A stretch of 64,000 bases of DNA from Lachnospiraceae bacterium (GCA_022791975.1 JAAWAC010000053.1:62001-126000), one strand, 5' to 3'; positions 26,264-34,988 are shown, numbered from the stretch's first letter. Translations and numbers: made by a program. Notes: generated by a model not told the origin, from the sequence alone.

Positions 26264-26279
26264 GATGCAAAAATGATGC
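26264..26279 (+). promoter_or_regulatory. tandem GATGC element, copy 2 (putative response-regulator site)
   Basis: Identical in all 16 bases to the element at 22036 (20 identical bases counting the AAAA before it). It lies 15 bases before the -35 of the amidase/deacetylase gene. Confidence 0.7.
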
Positions 26280-26294
26280 GGGAATTATGAAAGT

Positions 26295-26322
26295 TTGACG
26301 GGGCCCAGGGATATGCTTAGAT
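26295..26322 (+). promoter_or_regulatory. promoter of the amidase/deacetylase gene
   Basis: TTGACG at 26295-26300, 16-base spacer, TTAGAT at 26317-26322 with TG just upstream. The -10 is weak, consistent with a need for an activator. Confidence 0.5.
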
Positions 26323-26416
26323 AGAAGAGTATGAGAAGTCAAGGCAAATCCAGGGGCCCCTCCTGTTTTCCAAAGAGGGCGGAGCTGCTTTCCTTCGGAA
26401 AGAGGAGTGATTACAT

Positions 26417-27892
26417 ATGCGGAGAACGGAACTTTATGCATCGGAGGCCTGTGCAGGATATATAGGAATATACCATGAGAGAAGAAGATGGAAGAGAAGA
26501 TGGAAACGCCGGATTCTAAGGAGCACAGCCTTCCTTTTGGCGGTTCTTATGGGTATGACGGCAGTGGATTATGGTGTGGGAAAGCTGGTCGGACGTCTGC
26601 GGGTGAACCAGCAGCAGGAGCAGGACTTTCTGACAGCTACAGGAGTGCAGCCAGTGCTCTTGCCAGTAACGGAAATGGTGGCCCAAGCGGAGGAGGCTCT
26701 TGTGGAGGAGGTTCTTCCCGGATTTCCCCCGGGGGCAACCTTAAAGGAGGCCAGGGAGCTTCTGGTGGTGCTGGACCCAGGCCATGGAGGAGAGGATGAC
26801 GGCTGCGTGCGGGATGGGGTTCTGGAAAAGGAGATCAATCTTCAGATTGCTAAGGCCGTGGAGGCAGAGCTTGAGAAAATGGGATATCAGGTTCAGATGA
26901 CCAGAGATACAGATAAGGCCCTTGGCCTGGAGGAGCGGGTAACCATGGCCCAGACGGCTCAGGCGGACCTGTATGTGAGTATTCATCAAAATTCCAGTGA
27001 GGTGGCAAAGGTATCGGGGACAGAGGTGTGGTATAGCGCCCAGAATGCAGGGGAGGAGAGCAGACGGCTTTCCCGCCTGGTCCAGGCAGGTATCCTGGAG
27101 AACACGGGAGCGACTCGCCGGGAAATTCTGGAGGAGGAAACCCTCTATGTGACTCGGGAATGTGCCATGGCCTCCTGTCTGGTGGAGGCAGGTTTTTTGT
27201 CAAACCGGGCAGAAAGGCAGCAGCTTATAGACCCTGGGTATCAGCAGCAGATTGCCACAGGCATAGCCACGGGCATTGATCTGTATTTTCATCCAAAGAC
27301 CATGTACCTGACCTTTGACGACGGTCCCTCCAAGGAGAATACAGAGAAGGTGCTGGACACCTTAAAGGCGCGCAATATTAAGGCTACCTTTTTTCTCATA
27401 GGCGAAAACGTGGAGAAATATCCGGAGGTGGCCCAGCGCATTGCGGCGGAGGGGCATACTATAGGCATTCACTGCAATCACCACGATTACAAAAAGGTGT
27501 ACGCCAGCGTGGATGCATATTTGGAAGATTTTTCCAATGCTCATAAAATCATTCAGGAGATCACCGGGGTGGATGCCAAGCTGTTCCGGTTTCCCGGTGG
27601 CAGCGTAAACAGCTACAACAGGGCAGTCCGCCAGAAAATCGCGGCGGAGCTTGAGAGCCAAGGCTATGTGTACTATGACTGGAACGCCAGCTTCGAGGAT
27701 GCAGTAAAGGAGCCAAAAGCTGCGGATATTCTGGAGAGCGCTGTATCCAGCACGCTGGGGCGCAGAAGCGTGGTAATGCTGGGCCATGATGTGGTTGATG
27801 AGACGGCGGAATGTCTGGATAAGCTTCTGGACCAGTTTCCAGAGTATCGCATGGCTCCTTTGACAGAGGATGTGATGCCGGTGCAGTTTTAG
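26417..27892 (+). CDS. N-acetylmuramoyl-L-alanine amidase / polysaccharide deacetylase fusion
   Basis: A 491-residue exported cell-wall enzyme. A very basic N-terminus and a membrane anchor (about residues 37-55) lead to an Amidase_3 domain: LDPGHGGEDDG (zinc His, ~120), the VSIHQNS zinc His, the acidic ligand in LEKEINLQIAKA and the catalytic Glu in CLVEAGFLSN. A NodB-type deacetylase follows: YLTFDDGPSKE (~297, catalytic Asp and metal Asp), zinc pair in TIGIHCNHHDY (~350), FRFPGGSVNS and VVMLGHDV. It could therefore both cut the peptide stem from muramic acid and N-deacetylate the glycan. The tandem GATGC element puts it under the neighbouring two-component system by inference. It ends four bases from the convergent LacI gene. 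Confidence 0.92.
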   Translation: MRRTELYASEACAGYIGIYHERRRWKRRWKRRILRSTAFLLAVLMGMTAVDYGVGKLVGRLRVNQQQEQDFLTATGVQPVLLPVTEMVAQAEEALVEEVLPGFPPGATLKEARELLVVLDPGHGGEDDGCVRDGVLEKEINLQIAKAVEAELEKMGYQVQMTRDTDKALGLEERVTMAQTAQADLYVSIHQNSSEVAKVSGTEVWYSAQNAGEESRRLSRLVQAGILENTGATRREILEEETLYVTRECAMASCLVEAGFLSNRAERQQLIDPGYQQQIATGIATGIDLYFHPKTMYLTFDDGPSKENTEKVLDTLKARNIKATFFLIGENVEKYPEVAQRIAAEGHTIGIHCNHHDYKKVYASVDAYLEDFSNAHKIIQEITGVDAKLFRFPGGSVNSYNRAVRQKIAAELESQGYVYYDWNASFEDAVKEPKAADILESAVSSTLGRRSVVMLGHDVVDETAECLDKLLDQFPEYRMAPLTEDVMPVQF

Positions 27893-27896
27893 GCCG

Positions 27897-30263
27897 CTAT
27901 CTGGTAAAGGGCCTGGGATATCCGTAAGATAACAGGAGACTTCGAAGCCGCTCCTGGTTGTCTGCCAGAGCCTGGGAGATAGGGGTGCCTTCCTGGAGAA
28001 CCTGCCGCAGGGTTTGACAGAGAATCCCTTCAATTTTATTTTGAGGAACTACAAGGGCGTTATGTTTATAAGGCCCTTTTCTTTTTTGGGTGTAGGAAAA
28101 GCTTTCCTCTGTGATGGACATCCAGGGATAGAGCTTTAAAAGCTCCAGGCTGTGATAGGGGGCCATTACCGGGGACTGGCCATCCAGGATGGTGATATAA
28201 AAGCTGGTATCCCTCTGGCAGAGCCAGCGGAAGAATTGGAAGGCCAGGGGGGCTTTGGAGGAATAGGGATTGACCCCCAGATTCCAGCCAATGCTGGCCG
28301 GGCGCCTGCCAGGTAGAAGCTTGTAGCCCACCTGCCCGATGATATTTTCATGGAGACTGCGGCTGATCTGGGTAGCGTATTCCGTATAAGTGATGAGCAT
28401 AGCTGTCCGCCCCAGGGAGAAATTCTCCACGGTCTGGGGAATGGAGGTGGAAAAGGGATCGGAACCTGTATAGCGAAGGGTTTCCAGGACGCTCTCCAGG
28501 GCAGCCTGATTCTCCGGGCAGTCTAGGCAGGGGCGGTTGTAGGCGTCCCACAGGCGACCGTTCATGGCCCAGAGACGAATCCAAAGCTCCGGAGCCAGCT
28601 CTTCGTCGGTAACGCCGGCCAGGGAGGTACCAAAGGGGGTGGGAGAATGGGGATTTTCTGACTGGGTGAAAAAGCTGGCGATCCGGTTGAATTCCGTCCA
28701 GGTCCGGGGTGGCTTTAAGGTACTGCCGTGAAGCTTATAGAAAAGCTTTTGACAGCGGCTGTCCTCAAAGAGATCCCGCCGGTAAAAAAGGATCTGGGCG
28801 CCACCAATAAGAGGTATCCCATAGTAGCCGTCCTGACAGCGACAGTTTTCCATGTTTTCCGGAAAAATAGACTCAGGATGAAAGTCCTCCCCGGTGATAA
28901 ATTCTGTCAGATCTGCCAGCAGAGAATTTTGTACCAGATAGTCCAGCCAGGGAATGTCGTACATACAGATGTCAAAGGCCCGGGGCTCTTCCGAGTGATG
29001 GGTGATATAGGGCAGCAGTTCCTTCTGGGGGAGATACTGAAAGGAGAGGCGGATACCGGTGCTGCGGGTAAAGGAATCACTTAAGAGCTCCACGCTGTGG
29101 GCTGTGGACAGATCGGCTAGAAGAATGCGAAGTTGGGTGTCCGTGGTAAGCGGACACGAGGAAAAAAGAGGACCTGTCATGGAGGAAATTTCTTGGAAAA
29201 GCTGTGCCTGCAATTCAGGGGAAAACTCTGCCTTTAAAAGTTTGCGGAAGGGATTGTCAATGGGCGGAATTTCCAGAGGCTCCTTTAGGATAGAATCCGA
29301 CAGGATCAGGGTTTTTTCCGTACAGTCCGGATAGAGAATATGCTTTAGGAGCAAACGGGAGGCGCAGGAACCCAGGTGAAAGGCTGTCCGGGAGGTATAG
29401 ATGACCCCCTCTGTTCGATGGGCCTGGCTCCAGGTTTCCTCCCCAAAGGTCAGCAGTAGAACCTGTCCGGGAATTGAGAAGCCCCGGTTTTTTAAGGCCT
29501 CCAGGGCGCCCCAGTGGAGGGTTTCCGAGGAGGAGATCACCGCCTCCAGGGGACGCTTGCTGAGGGTGGTGAGCACGGTTTTAAAGGCATCCTCTTTGGT
29601 CAGGTTGGTGGTGCAGATCAGAGAGGGAGTTGGGGAAAGTCCGTTTTTGGAAAAGGCCCGCTGATAGCCCAGCATGCAATCCTGCTCAGAGGAAAAGGAG
29701 AGAGGCCCCAGAACCAGTCCAATTTGGCGGTAGCCCTTCTTAAGAAGAGCGTCCGTCAGATAAAAGGTGATTTCCTCATTCTGAAAGCCTGCCAGGCATA
29801 CATCCAGATCCCAGGGGATCCGTTCCAGAAAAACCACAGGAATATGAAAATTTAAAATACGGCTCTGAAAAAAATCCGTATTTTGGGGCTGACAGGTGAT
29901 GATGAGAAGACCAGCCACATTTTGACTGATAAAATCGTTAATAATTTCACATTCTTGGTCCGGCTGATTGTTGGAAAAGGCCACGCTCACCGTATAGCCC
30001 TGGCTTTGGAGGGAACTGGAGATTCCTTTAAAGATCTCCGCGTGATACAGATTGTCAATGTCCGTGAGAACTACCCCGATGAGCCGGGAGCGAGGGGACT
30101 TTAGGTTTCGGGCGGAGGCGTTGGGAATGTATTTCAGCCGTTCCACAGAGTCCAGGATCTTCATCCGGGTGGACTCCTTTACAGGCTTACTTCCGCTTAA
30201 GCAGCAGGAGACTGTGGCTACAGAGACACCAGCGTCTCTGGCTACATCCTTTAGGGTTGCCAT
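27897..30263 (-). CDS. LacI-family regulator fused to a solute-binding-protein domain (paralogue 1)
   Basis: A 788-residue, three-module cytoplasmic protein, more than twice the normal LacI length. Residues 1-55 are the LacI helix-turn-helix (TLKDVARDAGVSVATVS) with hinge YIPNASARNL; ~60-335 is the LacI sensor domain (LIGVVLTDIDNLYHAEIF, QNVAGLLIITCQP). From ~376 to the end it resembles a family 1 extracellular solute-binding protein (FDICMYDIPWLDYLVQ, YYGIPLIGGAQILFYRRDLF, PPRTWTEFNRIASFF, LGRTAMLITYTEY), but with no signal peptide or lipobox. Thus two ligand-binding folds sit on one DNA-binding head. It diverges from the URO-D methyltransferase gene at 30440. SD AAAGGAG precedes ATG. Confidence 0.87.
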   Translation of the reverse strand: MATLKDVARDAGVSVATVSCCLSGSKPVKESTRMKILDSVERLKYIPNASARNLKSPRSRLIGVVLTDIDNLYHAEIFKGISSSLQSQGYTVSVAFSNNQPDQECEIINDFISQNVAGLLIITCQPQNTDFFQSRILNFHIPVVFLERIPWDLDVCLAGFQNEEITFYLTDALLKKGYRQIGLVLGPLSFSSEQDCMLGYQRAFSKNGLSPTPSLICTTNLTKEDAFKTVLTTLSKRPLEAVISSSETLHWGALEALKNRGFSIPGQVLLLTFGEETWSQAHRTEGVIYTSRTAFHLGSCASRLLLKHILYPDCTEKTLILSDSILKEPLEIPPIDNPFRKLLKAEFSPELQAQLFQEISSMTGPLFSSCPLTTDTQLRILLADLSTAHSVELLSDSFTRSTGIRLSFQYLPQKELLPYITHHSEEPRAFDICMYDIPWLDYLVQNSLLADLTEFITGEDFHPESIFPENMENCRCQDGYYGIPLIGGAQILFYRRDLFEDSRCQKLFYKLHGSTLKPPRTWTEFNRIASFFTQSENPHSPTPFGTSLAGVTDEELAPELWIRLWAMNGRLWDAYNRPCLDCPENQAALESVLETLRYTGSDPFSTSIPQTVENFSLGRTAMLITYTEYATQISRSLHENIIGQVGYKLLPGRRPASIGWNLGVNPYSSKAPLAFQFFRWLCQRDTSFYITILDGQSPVMAPYHSLELLKLYPWMSITEESFSYTQKRKGPYKHNALVVPQNKIEGILCQTLRQVLQEGTPISQALADNQERLRSLLLSYGYPRPFTR

Positions 30264-30349
30264 GGAGTGTGCTCCTTTCCAGTAAAATTACTTTTTGAAA
30301 CTTTGTGATCATGGTAACAGAGAAGCCAGGAAAAAGTCAAGAAAAAGTA

Positions 30350-30357
30350 AAACGTTT
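30350..30357. promoter_or_regulatory. LacI-type operator core, site 1
   Basis: AAACGTTT, a perfect palindrome with the central CG usual for LacI-family operators, between the divergent LacI fusion and the methyltransferase. Its centre is ~50 bases upstream of the methyltransferase -10, i.e. about -61 from the inferred start of transcription. Confidence 0.6.
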
Positions 30358-30402
30358 AGATTTTTATTTCAACAAAAGCCATTTTTTCTTCTTTTTGTGC
30401 GC

Positions 30403-30408
30403 TATAAT
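30403..30408 (+). promoter_or_regulatory. -10 element of the URO-D methyltransferase gene (30440)
   Basis: TATAAT with no good -35 (CATTTT at the right distance), suggesting a promoter that needs an activator. Confidence 0.55.
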
Positions 30409-30439
30409 GGGATCATCAAAAAGAAAGAGGTGTGTACAT

Positions 30440-31690
30440 ATGACTTCAAGAGAACGTGTATTAGCAGCCATCAACCATAAAGAGCCAGATTATCTGCCTA
30501 TGGATCTGGGCAGCAATGTAAGTGCGGGAATCTCCGGCCAGGCCTACGCCAATTTAAAGGAGCACTTGGGAATGAAGGAGGGGCACACCCGGATCTATGA
30601 TGTGGTGCAGCAGGTAGCCCAGCCGGAGGAATGTGTGCTGGATTTGATCGGAGCCGATGCCCTGGATGTGGCCCGGGTGTACAATGAGAAGGACAGTGAC
30701 TGGTATGATGTCACCTTAAGCAATGGAAAAATCGGCCAGTGGCCGGCCTGGTTTCAGCCAGTAAAAACCGCAGACGGGGGCTATGACGTGTTTCAGGACG
30801 GTGTGCTGATTGCCCGGATGCCCAAGGGGGGCATGTGTTTTGACCAGATGATCTTCCCCTACAAGGAGGACTACCCGGACAACTACGACGATCTGGATCA
30901 CGCCATGGGGCAGGTGCTGTGGAGCGCGCTGGTTCACGGACCCTGGGATCATAGGATGGATTTCCCCACGGAGGACGCCTTCTACGCGGATCTGAGAGAG
31001 CGGTGCTTAAAGCTTAGAGCCAGCACAGACCGGGCCCTGATGATCACCTGTGGGTGTAACCTTTTCGAGTGGGGAACTTTCCTGCGCCGGATGGAGAACT
31101 TCCTGATGGATATCTATGCGGAGCCGGAGAGTGTGGAGGAGCTTATCGAGCAGCTGATGGTGCGCCATCTCCATACCTTGGAAAAGACTTGTGCGGCTGT
31201 GGGAGACGTTGTGGATATTCTGCGGTTTGGGGATGACCTGGGCATGGACAAAAATATGTTTATGTCCGCAGAGAAATACCGGGAACTGTTTAAGCCCTAC
31301 CACACCAAGCTCAATGAATATGTACATACCCATAGCAGTATGAAAACCTTCCTTCATTCTTGTGGCTCTATCTACGGGGTGATGGGAGATCTCATCGACG
31401 CAGGCTATGATATTATCAATCCGGTGCAGACCACGGCCTATCAGATGGACCCGGCCCGGTTAAAGAAGGAATTTGGAAAGGACATTACCTTCTGGGGTGG
31501 CGGTTGCAATACCCGTTCGGTCTTAAATCATGCCACACCGGAGGAAGTCTATGAATATACCTGTCGGATGATCGACATCTTCCACCACGACGGAGGATTT
31601 GTCTTTAACACGGAACACAATATTTTGCCGGATGTTCCCCCAGAAAACATTATGGCCATGTACAAGGCTGTACAAAATGCCAGAAAATAG
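30440..31690 (+). CDS. URO-D-family (MtaA/CmuA-like) methyltransferase
   Basis: A 416-residue TIM-barrel protein of the uroporphyrinogen decarboxylase superfamily. It has the zinc pattern of the methyltransferase branch rather than heme synthesis: His-x-Cys in FLHSCGSIYG (~305) with a distal Cys in FWGGGCNTRS (~355). The N-terminus MTSRERVLAAINHKEPDYLPMDLG is typical of the family. Such enzymes move a methyl group between a methylated donor and a corrinoid protein; the next gene, 134 bases downstream, is a corrinoid protein. Start is ATG 30440 after GAGGTG; upstream in-frame Mets lie in the regulatory region. The donor is unknown; I infer an O-methyl compound. Confidence 0.85.
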   Translation: MTSRERVLAAINHKEPDYLPMDLGSNVSAGISGQAYANLKEHLGMKEGHTRIYDVVQQVAQPEECVLDLIGADALDVARVYNEKDSDWYDVTLSNGKIGQWPAWFQPVKTADGGYDVFQDGVLIARMPKGGMCFDQMIFPYKEDYPDNYDDLDHAMGQVLWSALVHGPWDHRMDFPTEDAFYADLRERCLKLRASTDRALMITCGCNLFEWGTFLRRMENFLMDIYAEPESVEELIEQLMVRHLHTLEKTCAAVGDVVDILRFGDDLGMDKNMFMSAEKYRELFKPYHTKLNEYVHTHSSMKTFLHSCGSIYGVMGDLIDAGYDIINPVQTTAYQMDPARLKKEFGKDITFWGGGCNTRSVLNHATPEEVYEYTCRMIDIFHHDGGFVFNTEHNILPDVPPENIMAMYKAVQNARK

Positions 31691-31736
31691 GAGGAGAATT
31701 CAAACATTCTGTAGGAAAGAAATTTGGGCAATTTGC

Positions 31737-31765
31737 TTGCGGTTTTTGTGAGAAAAAGCTAAAAT
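31737..31765 (+). promoter_or_regulatory. possible promoter of the corrinoid protein gene
   Basis: TTGCGG at 31737-31742, 17-base spacer, TAAAAT at 31760-31765, giving the corrinoid gene independent expression in addition to any read-through. Confidence 0.5.
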
Positions 31766-31824
31766 AAATATAACATGAATGGGATTCATGGTGGTTGTGA
31801 ACAAAATACAAGGAGGACTGGAAA

Positions 31825-32466
31825 ATGTCGAAAATTCAGGAAGTTGCAGAAGCCGTTGAAAAAGGGAAAGCAAAACTGGTAGGAGGACTTGTGCAGGAAG
31901 CCCTCGACGAAGGCTGTGATCCCGTTGAGATCTTGAATCAGGGTATGATTGACGCCATGGGCGTAGTAGGCGAGAAATTTAAGAATAACGAAATCTTTGT
32001 GCCGGAGATGCTGGTAGCTGCTCGGGCTATGAAGAAGGGCGTGGAAGTGTTAAAGCCCCATCTGGCCAGCGGTGGAACCTCTTCTGCCGGAAAGATGATT
32101 CTGGGAACTGTTGCAGGGGACCTGCATGATATTGGCAAGAACCTGGTTGGCATGATGATCGAGAGCGCTGGCTTTGAGGTTATCGACCTGGGTATCGATG
32201 TACCTATCGAGAAATTTATCGAGGCTGTCAATGAGAATCCGGATGCAACCCTGGTAGGCTGCTCCGCACTTCTGACCACCACCATGCCGGCTCTGCGGGA
32301 TACGGTTGCCGCTCTCAATGAGCAGCCCTTCCGTGACAGAATCAAGATCATGGTAGGCGGAGCGCCTATTACCCAGGCCTTTGCAGATGAGATTGGCGCT
32401 GATGGCTACAGCGAAGATGCAGCCAGCGCAGCACAGCTTGCAAAGAAGCTGGCCGCTTCCGCATAA
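31825..32466 (+). CDS. corrinoid (B12-binding) methyl-carrier protein
   Basis: A 213-residue protein of the MtaC/MtvC/MttC type. The N-terminal ~88 residues form the helical cap (VGEKFKNNEIFVPEMLVAARAMKKG). The C-terminal Rossmann-like domain carries the base-off/His-on cobalamin signature DLHDIGKN (~98; His is the lower cobalt ligand), then GFEVIDLGIDVP, SALLTTTMPALRDTV and MVGGAPIT. It carries the methyl group on cobalt between a substrate methyltransferase (URO-D protein just upstream) and a methyl-THF enzyme (candidate at 21081). It starts at ATG after AGGAGG. No reductive activator gene is in the window. Confidence 0.94.
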   Translation: MSKIQEVAEAVEKGKAKLVGGLVQEALDEGCDPVEILNQGMIDAMGVVGEKFKNNEIFVPEMLVAARAMKKGVEVLKPHLASGGTSSAGKMILGTVAGDLHDIGKNLVGMMIESAGFEVIDLGIDVPIEKFIEAVNENPDATLVGCSALLTTTMPALRDTVAALNEQPFRDRIKIMVGGAPITQAFADEIGADGYSEDAASAAQLAKKLAASA

Positions 32467-32498
32467 TTGTCCTGGATAACTGCCACAAAAAGGGCAGC

Positions 32499-34751
32499 TC
32501 AGGCAAAAAGCTGATACAGTTCATGTTGGGCATCCGCCAGAGCCTCCTCAATAGGCATGCCGTTCTCCCAGATTCGATAAAAGGTTTGGCAGAGCACGGC
32601 TTCCACCTGATAGGGAGGGATATTGCCGGATTTTCCTCGCAGAGGATAGATACGGGAGTGGGAGAGGCGGATGCCCTCATCTGTTAAATCCAGCCAGGGA
32701 TATAGCTTTAAGAGCTCATGATTCTGGTAGGGATATTTCATAACAGCCTGTCCATCCAGGATGGTCAGATAATAGCTGGTATGCTTGGTGCAGATCCATT
32801 TAAACAGGTCCTCTATGAGGGCCTTGTTTTTTGTGGATTTGCTGATTCCCATCTGCCAGCCCACATTGGCCGGGGTGCCTCCTGGCAAGTTGCAGTACCC
32901 CACATTGGAGAGCATATCGCTGGACACATAATTTTTCAGATCCCCAGCATACTCGGTAAAAGAGATAAGCATAGCCGTCTTTCCCGTACTGAAATCGTGG
33001 AAGGACTTCTGATGGTTGTGGGTCATAAAATGGGGAGACGCATAGGAGCAGGTCTCCAGGATGCTCTGATATCCCCGGATATTTTGGGGGGTGTTTAAGA
33101 GCAGACGATTATTCTGATCAAAGAGTCCGCCACCAAAGCTCCACAGGCGCACCAAAATCTCCAGAGCCAGCTCCTCGCTCATGGAAGCAGGCAGAGAGGT
33201 GCCGTAGGTGGAGGGAGACTCTGGGTTTAAGGAGCGGGTGAAGAAACGGGCGATGCCGTTAAATTCCGTCCAGGTCTTGGGAGGACGCAGGGAAATATGG
33301 TGCTGCTCCTTAAAGGCCTGCTGGAGCTTGGTGCTGGTAAAGAAATCCTTCCGGTAAAAAAGCAGATGGGTGCCGCCGATAATGGGGAGGCCGTAATACC
33401 TTCCCCTGTAGCAGCAATTTTCCAGGTTTTTCGGTATCATATGGGTGGTTTCCAGCGTGCAGGACTGAATGAAATCCGTAATATCCATGAGAAGCTTCTC
33501 CTGAATCAGGTAGCGCATCCAGGAGACATCCACCACATAGACATCGTATTCACTTTGTGGGCGCTGAGAGTCCTGGCAGATGGCGTGAAAAAGCTCCCTC
33601 ATGGGCAGGTAATCGATTTCCACCTGGGTGCCGTAAAGGCGGGAAAATTCCAGGGAAACCGCGTCCAAAGCCCGGACCGTGGGCAGGGAGAGGGCCAGGA
33701 TCTTAAGCTTCTTCTGGCTGGTGGGAAAGGAGAAGGGCCTGGGAGGCGGGGGAAACACCAGGGAGTCCTCCAGATGACGCTCCTGATGAAGCATAAACTC
33801 CGGCTCAAAGAGGTGGGGAGATTGGATGTTGCGCAACAGAAGCTGGCAGCAATTTTTGCCCAGGGTGTAGGCCTGTCTGGAGGTGTGAAGCACATGGGGA
33901 TGATAATTGGAGCTGTTCCAGCATTCCACCCCCAGAGTGATGACACAGATATCCTCTGGAATCCGGATATGGCACAGGTTTAGCACCTCCACGATGCCCT
34001 TGGTCATATCCTCCGAGGAAGAGATAATGGCTTGGGGAATACCTCTGTGAAGGGAGTTCATAAAAATGCGGAAAGCTCCCTCCTTGGTCATGTCACAGGA
34101 ATAAATAAAGTCCGGAAAATAGACCTTCTTGTGCTCAATATGGGCATCGGTAAAGGCGTAGATACAATCCGATTCGCTCAAGAGATCCTCCGGTCCGGTC
34201 ATAAGCCCGATGGTGTGATAGCCTTTAAGGAGCAGCTGCCGGGTCAGATAGTGAATGGTGGTATAATTGTCAAAGGTCTGAAAATTTACGTTGAGTCCCT
34301 GGGGAATTCTGTCGATAAACACACAGGGAATGTGATAGCGAACCACGCTGTTTTTGAAAAAATCCGTGTTGGAGGGTTGACAGGTGAGAATAGCCAGACC
34401 GCTCACATTCCGGCTGATAAAGTCCTGAATAATCTTGCACTCCTGATTGGGCGTCCGGTAGGTAAAAGCAATATTCAAAGCGTAATTGGCATTCTCTGCC
34501 TCGTAGACAATGCCCTTTAGGATTTCCGAATAATAGTGATCCTCAATATCCGGAATCACAATGCCGATCTCCTGGGTATCTGGCTCCCGGAGATTTTTGG
34601 CGGAGCGATTGGGAATATAATTCAGCTCCTCAATGGCCCGCATGACCTTGAGCCTGGTTTCAGGTTTGATATTTTTTGTTCCATTGATGCAATAGGAAAC
34701 GGTAGCAATGGAAACGCCAGCCAAATCGGCCACTTCTTTTAAAGTTGTCAT
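32499..34751 (-). CDS. LacI-family regulator fused to a solute-binding-protein domain (paralogue 2)
   Basis: A 750-residue paralogue of the fusion at 27897, same three-part plan: helix-turn-helix TLKEVADLAGVSIATVS and hinge YIPNRSAKNL (1-55), LacI sensor domain (EIGIVIPDIEDHYYSEIL onward), then from about residue 345 a cytoplasmic family 1 solute-binding fold (YDVYVVDVSWMRYLIQ, YYGLPIIGGTHLLFYRKDFF, PPKTWTEFNGIARFF, TGKTAMLISFTEYAG). The two proteins are alike throughout, so the fusion predates the duplication. Start is ATG 34751 behind GGGGGA; a TTG six codons upstream is less likely. It diverges from the SGNH/ABC operon. Confidence 0.87.
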   Translation of the reverse strand: MTTLKEVADLAGVSIATVSYCINGTKNIKPETRLKVMRAIEELNYIPNRSAKNLREPDTQEIGIVIPDIEDHYYSEILKGIVYEAENANYALNIAFTYRTPNQECKIIQDFISRNVSGLAILTCQPSNTDFFKNSVVRYHIPCVFIDRIPQGLNVNFQTFDNYTTIHYLTRQLLLKGYHTIGLMTGPEDLLSESDCIYAFTDAHIEHKKVYFPDFIYSCDMTKEGAFRIFMNSLHRGIPQAIISSSEDMTKGIVEVLNLCHIRIPEDICVITLGVECWNSSNYHPHVLHTSRQAYTLGKNCCQLLLRNIQSPHLFEPEFMLHQERHLEDSLVFPPPPRPFSFPTSQKKLKILALSLPTVRALDAVSLEFSRLYGTQVEIDYLPMRELFHAICQDSQRPQSEYDVYVVDVSWMRYLIQEKLLMDITDFIQSCTLETTHMIPKNLENCCYRGRYYGLPIIGGTHLLFYRKDFFTSTKLQQAFKEQHHISLRPPKTWTEFNGIARFFTRSLNPESPSTYGTSLPASMSEELALEILVRLWSFGGGLFDQNNRLLLNTPQNIRGYQSILETCSYASPHFMTHNHQKSFHDFSTGKTAMLISFTEYAGDLKNYVSSDMLSNVGYCNLPGGTPANVGWQMGISKSTKNKALIEDLFKWICTKHTSYYLTILDGQAVMKYPYQNHELLKLYPWLDLTDEGIRLSHSRIYPLRGKSGNIPPYQVEAVLCQTFYRIWENGMPIEEALADAQHELYQLFA

Positions 34752-34841
34752 TGGATTCCCCCATATCAAAAAATATACAAAATATGAGTTTATTATGTGG
34801 TGAAATTAGATAAAATGTCAAGTTAAATTTAAATTTATTGG

Positions 34842-34853
34842 TTAAACGTTTAA
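34842..34853. promoter_or_regulatory. LacI-type operator, site 2
   Basis: TTAAACGTTTAA, a perfect 12-base palindrome sharing the AAACGTTT core with site 1. Its centre is ~48 bases before the TATAAT at 34895, about -60 from the inferred transcription start, the same place as site 1. Confidence 0.68.
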
Positions 34854-34872
34854 ATTTAAAATCAAACATTTG

Positions 34873-34900
34873 TTGAATATGACGGTTGATTTGTTATAAT
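34873..34900 (+). promoter_or_regulatory. promoter of the SGNH-ABC-methyltransferase operon
   Basis: TTGAAT at 34873-34878, 16-base spacer, TATAAT at 34895-34900 with TG at 34892-34893 (extended -10). Confidence 0.7.
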
Positions 34901-34988
34901 AGAAGACAAGAGATAACATAATGACTGAGCCTAAAAAGTGTGACAGAGGAAAACCAAGTAAGAATGGACGTAAAAACGGGAGGTATGA

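Noticed and set aside
30440-31690. Heme-pathway uroporphyrinogen decarboxylase
   Set aside because: The zinc-type His-x-Cys...Cys pattern and adjacent corrinoid protein fit methyltransferase function; no tetrapyrrole genes nearby.
31774-31788. ATGAAT/ATTCAT hairpin before the corrinoid gene as a cobalamin riboswitch
   Set aside because: The stem is only 6 bases and the ~130-base gap is too short; no B12-box was seen.
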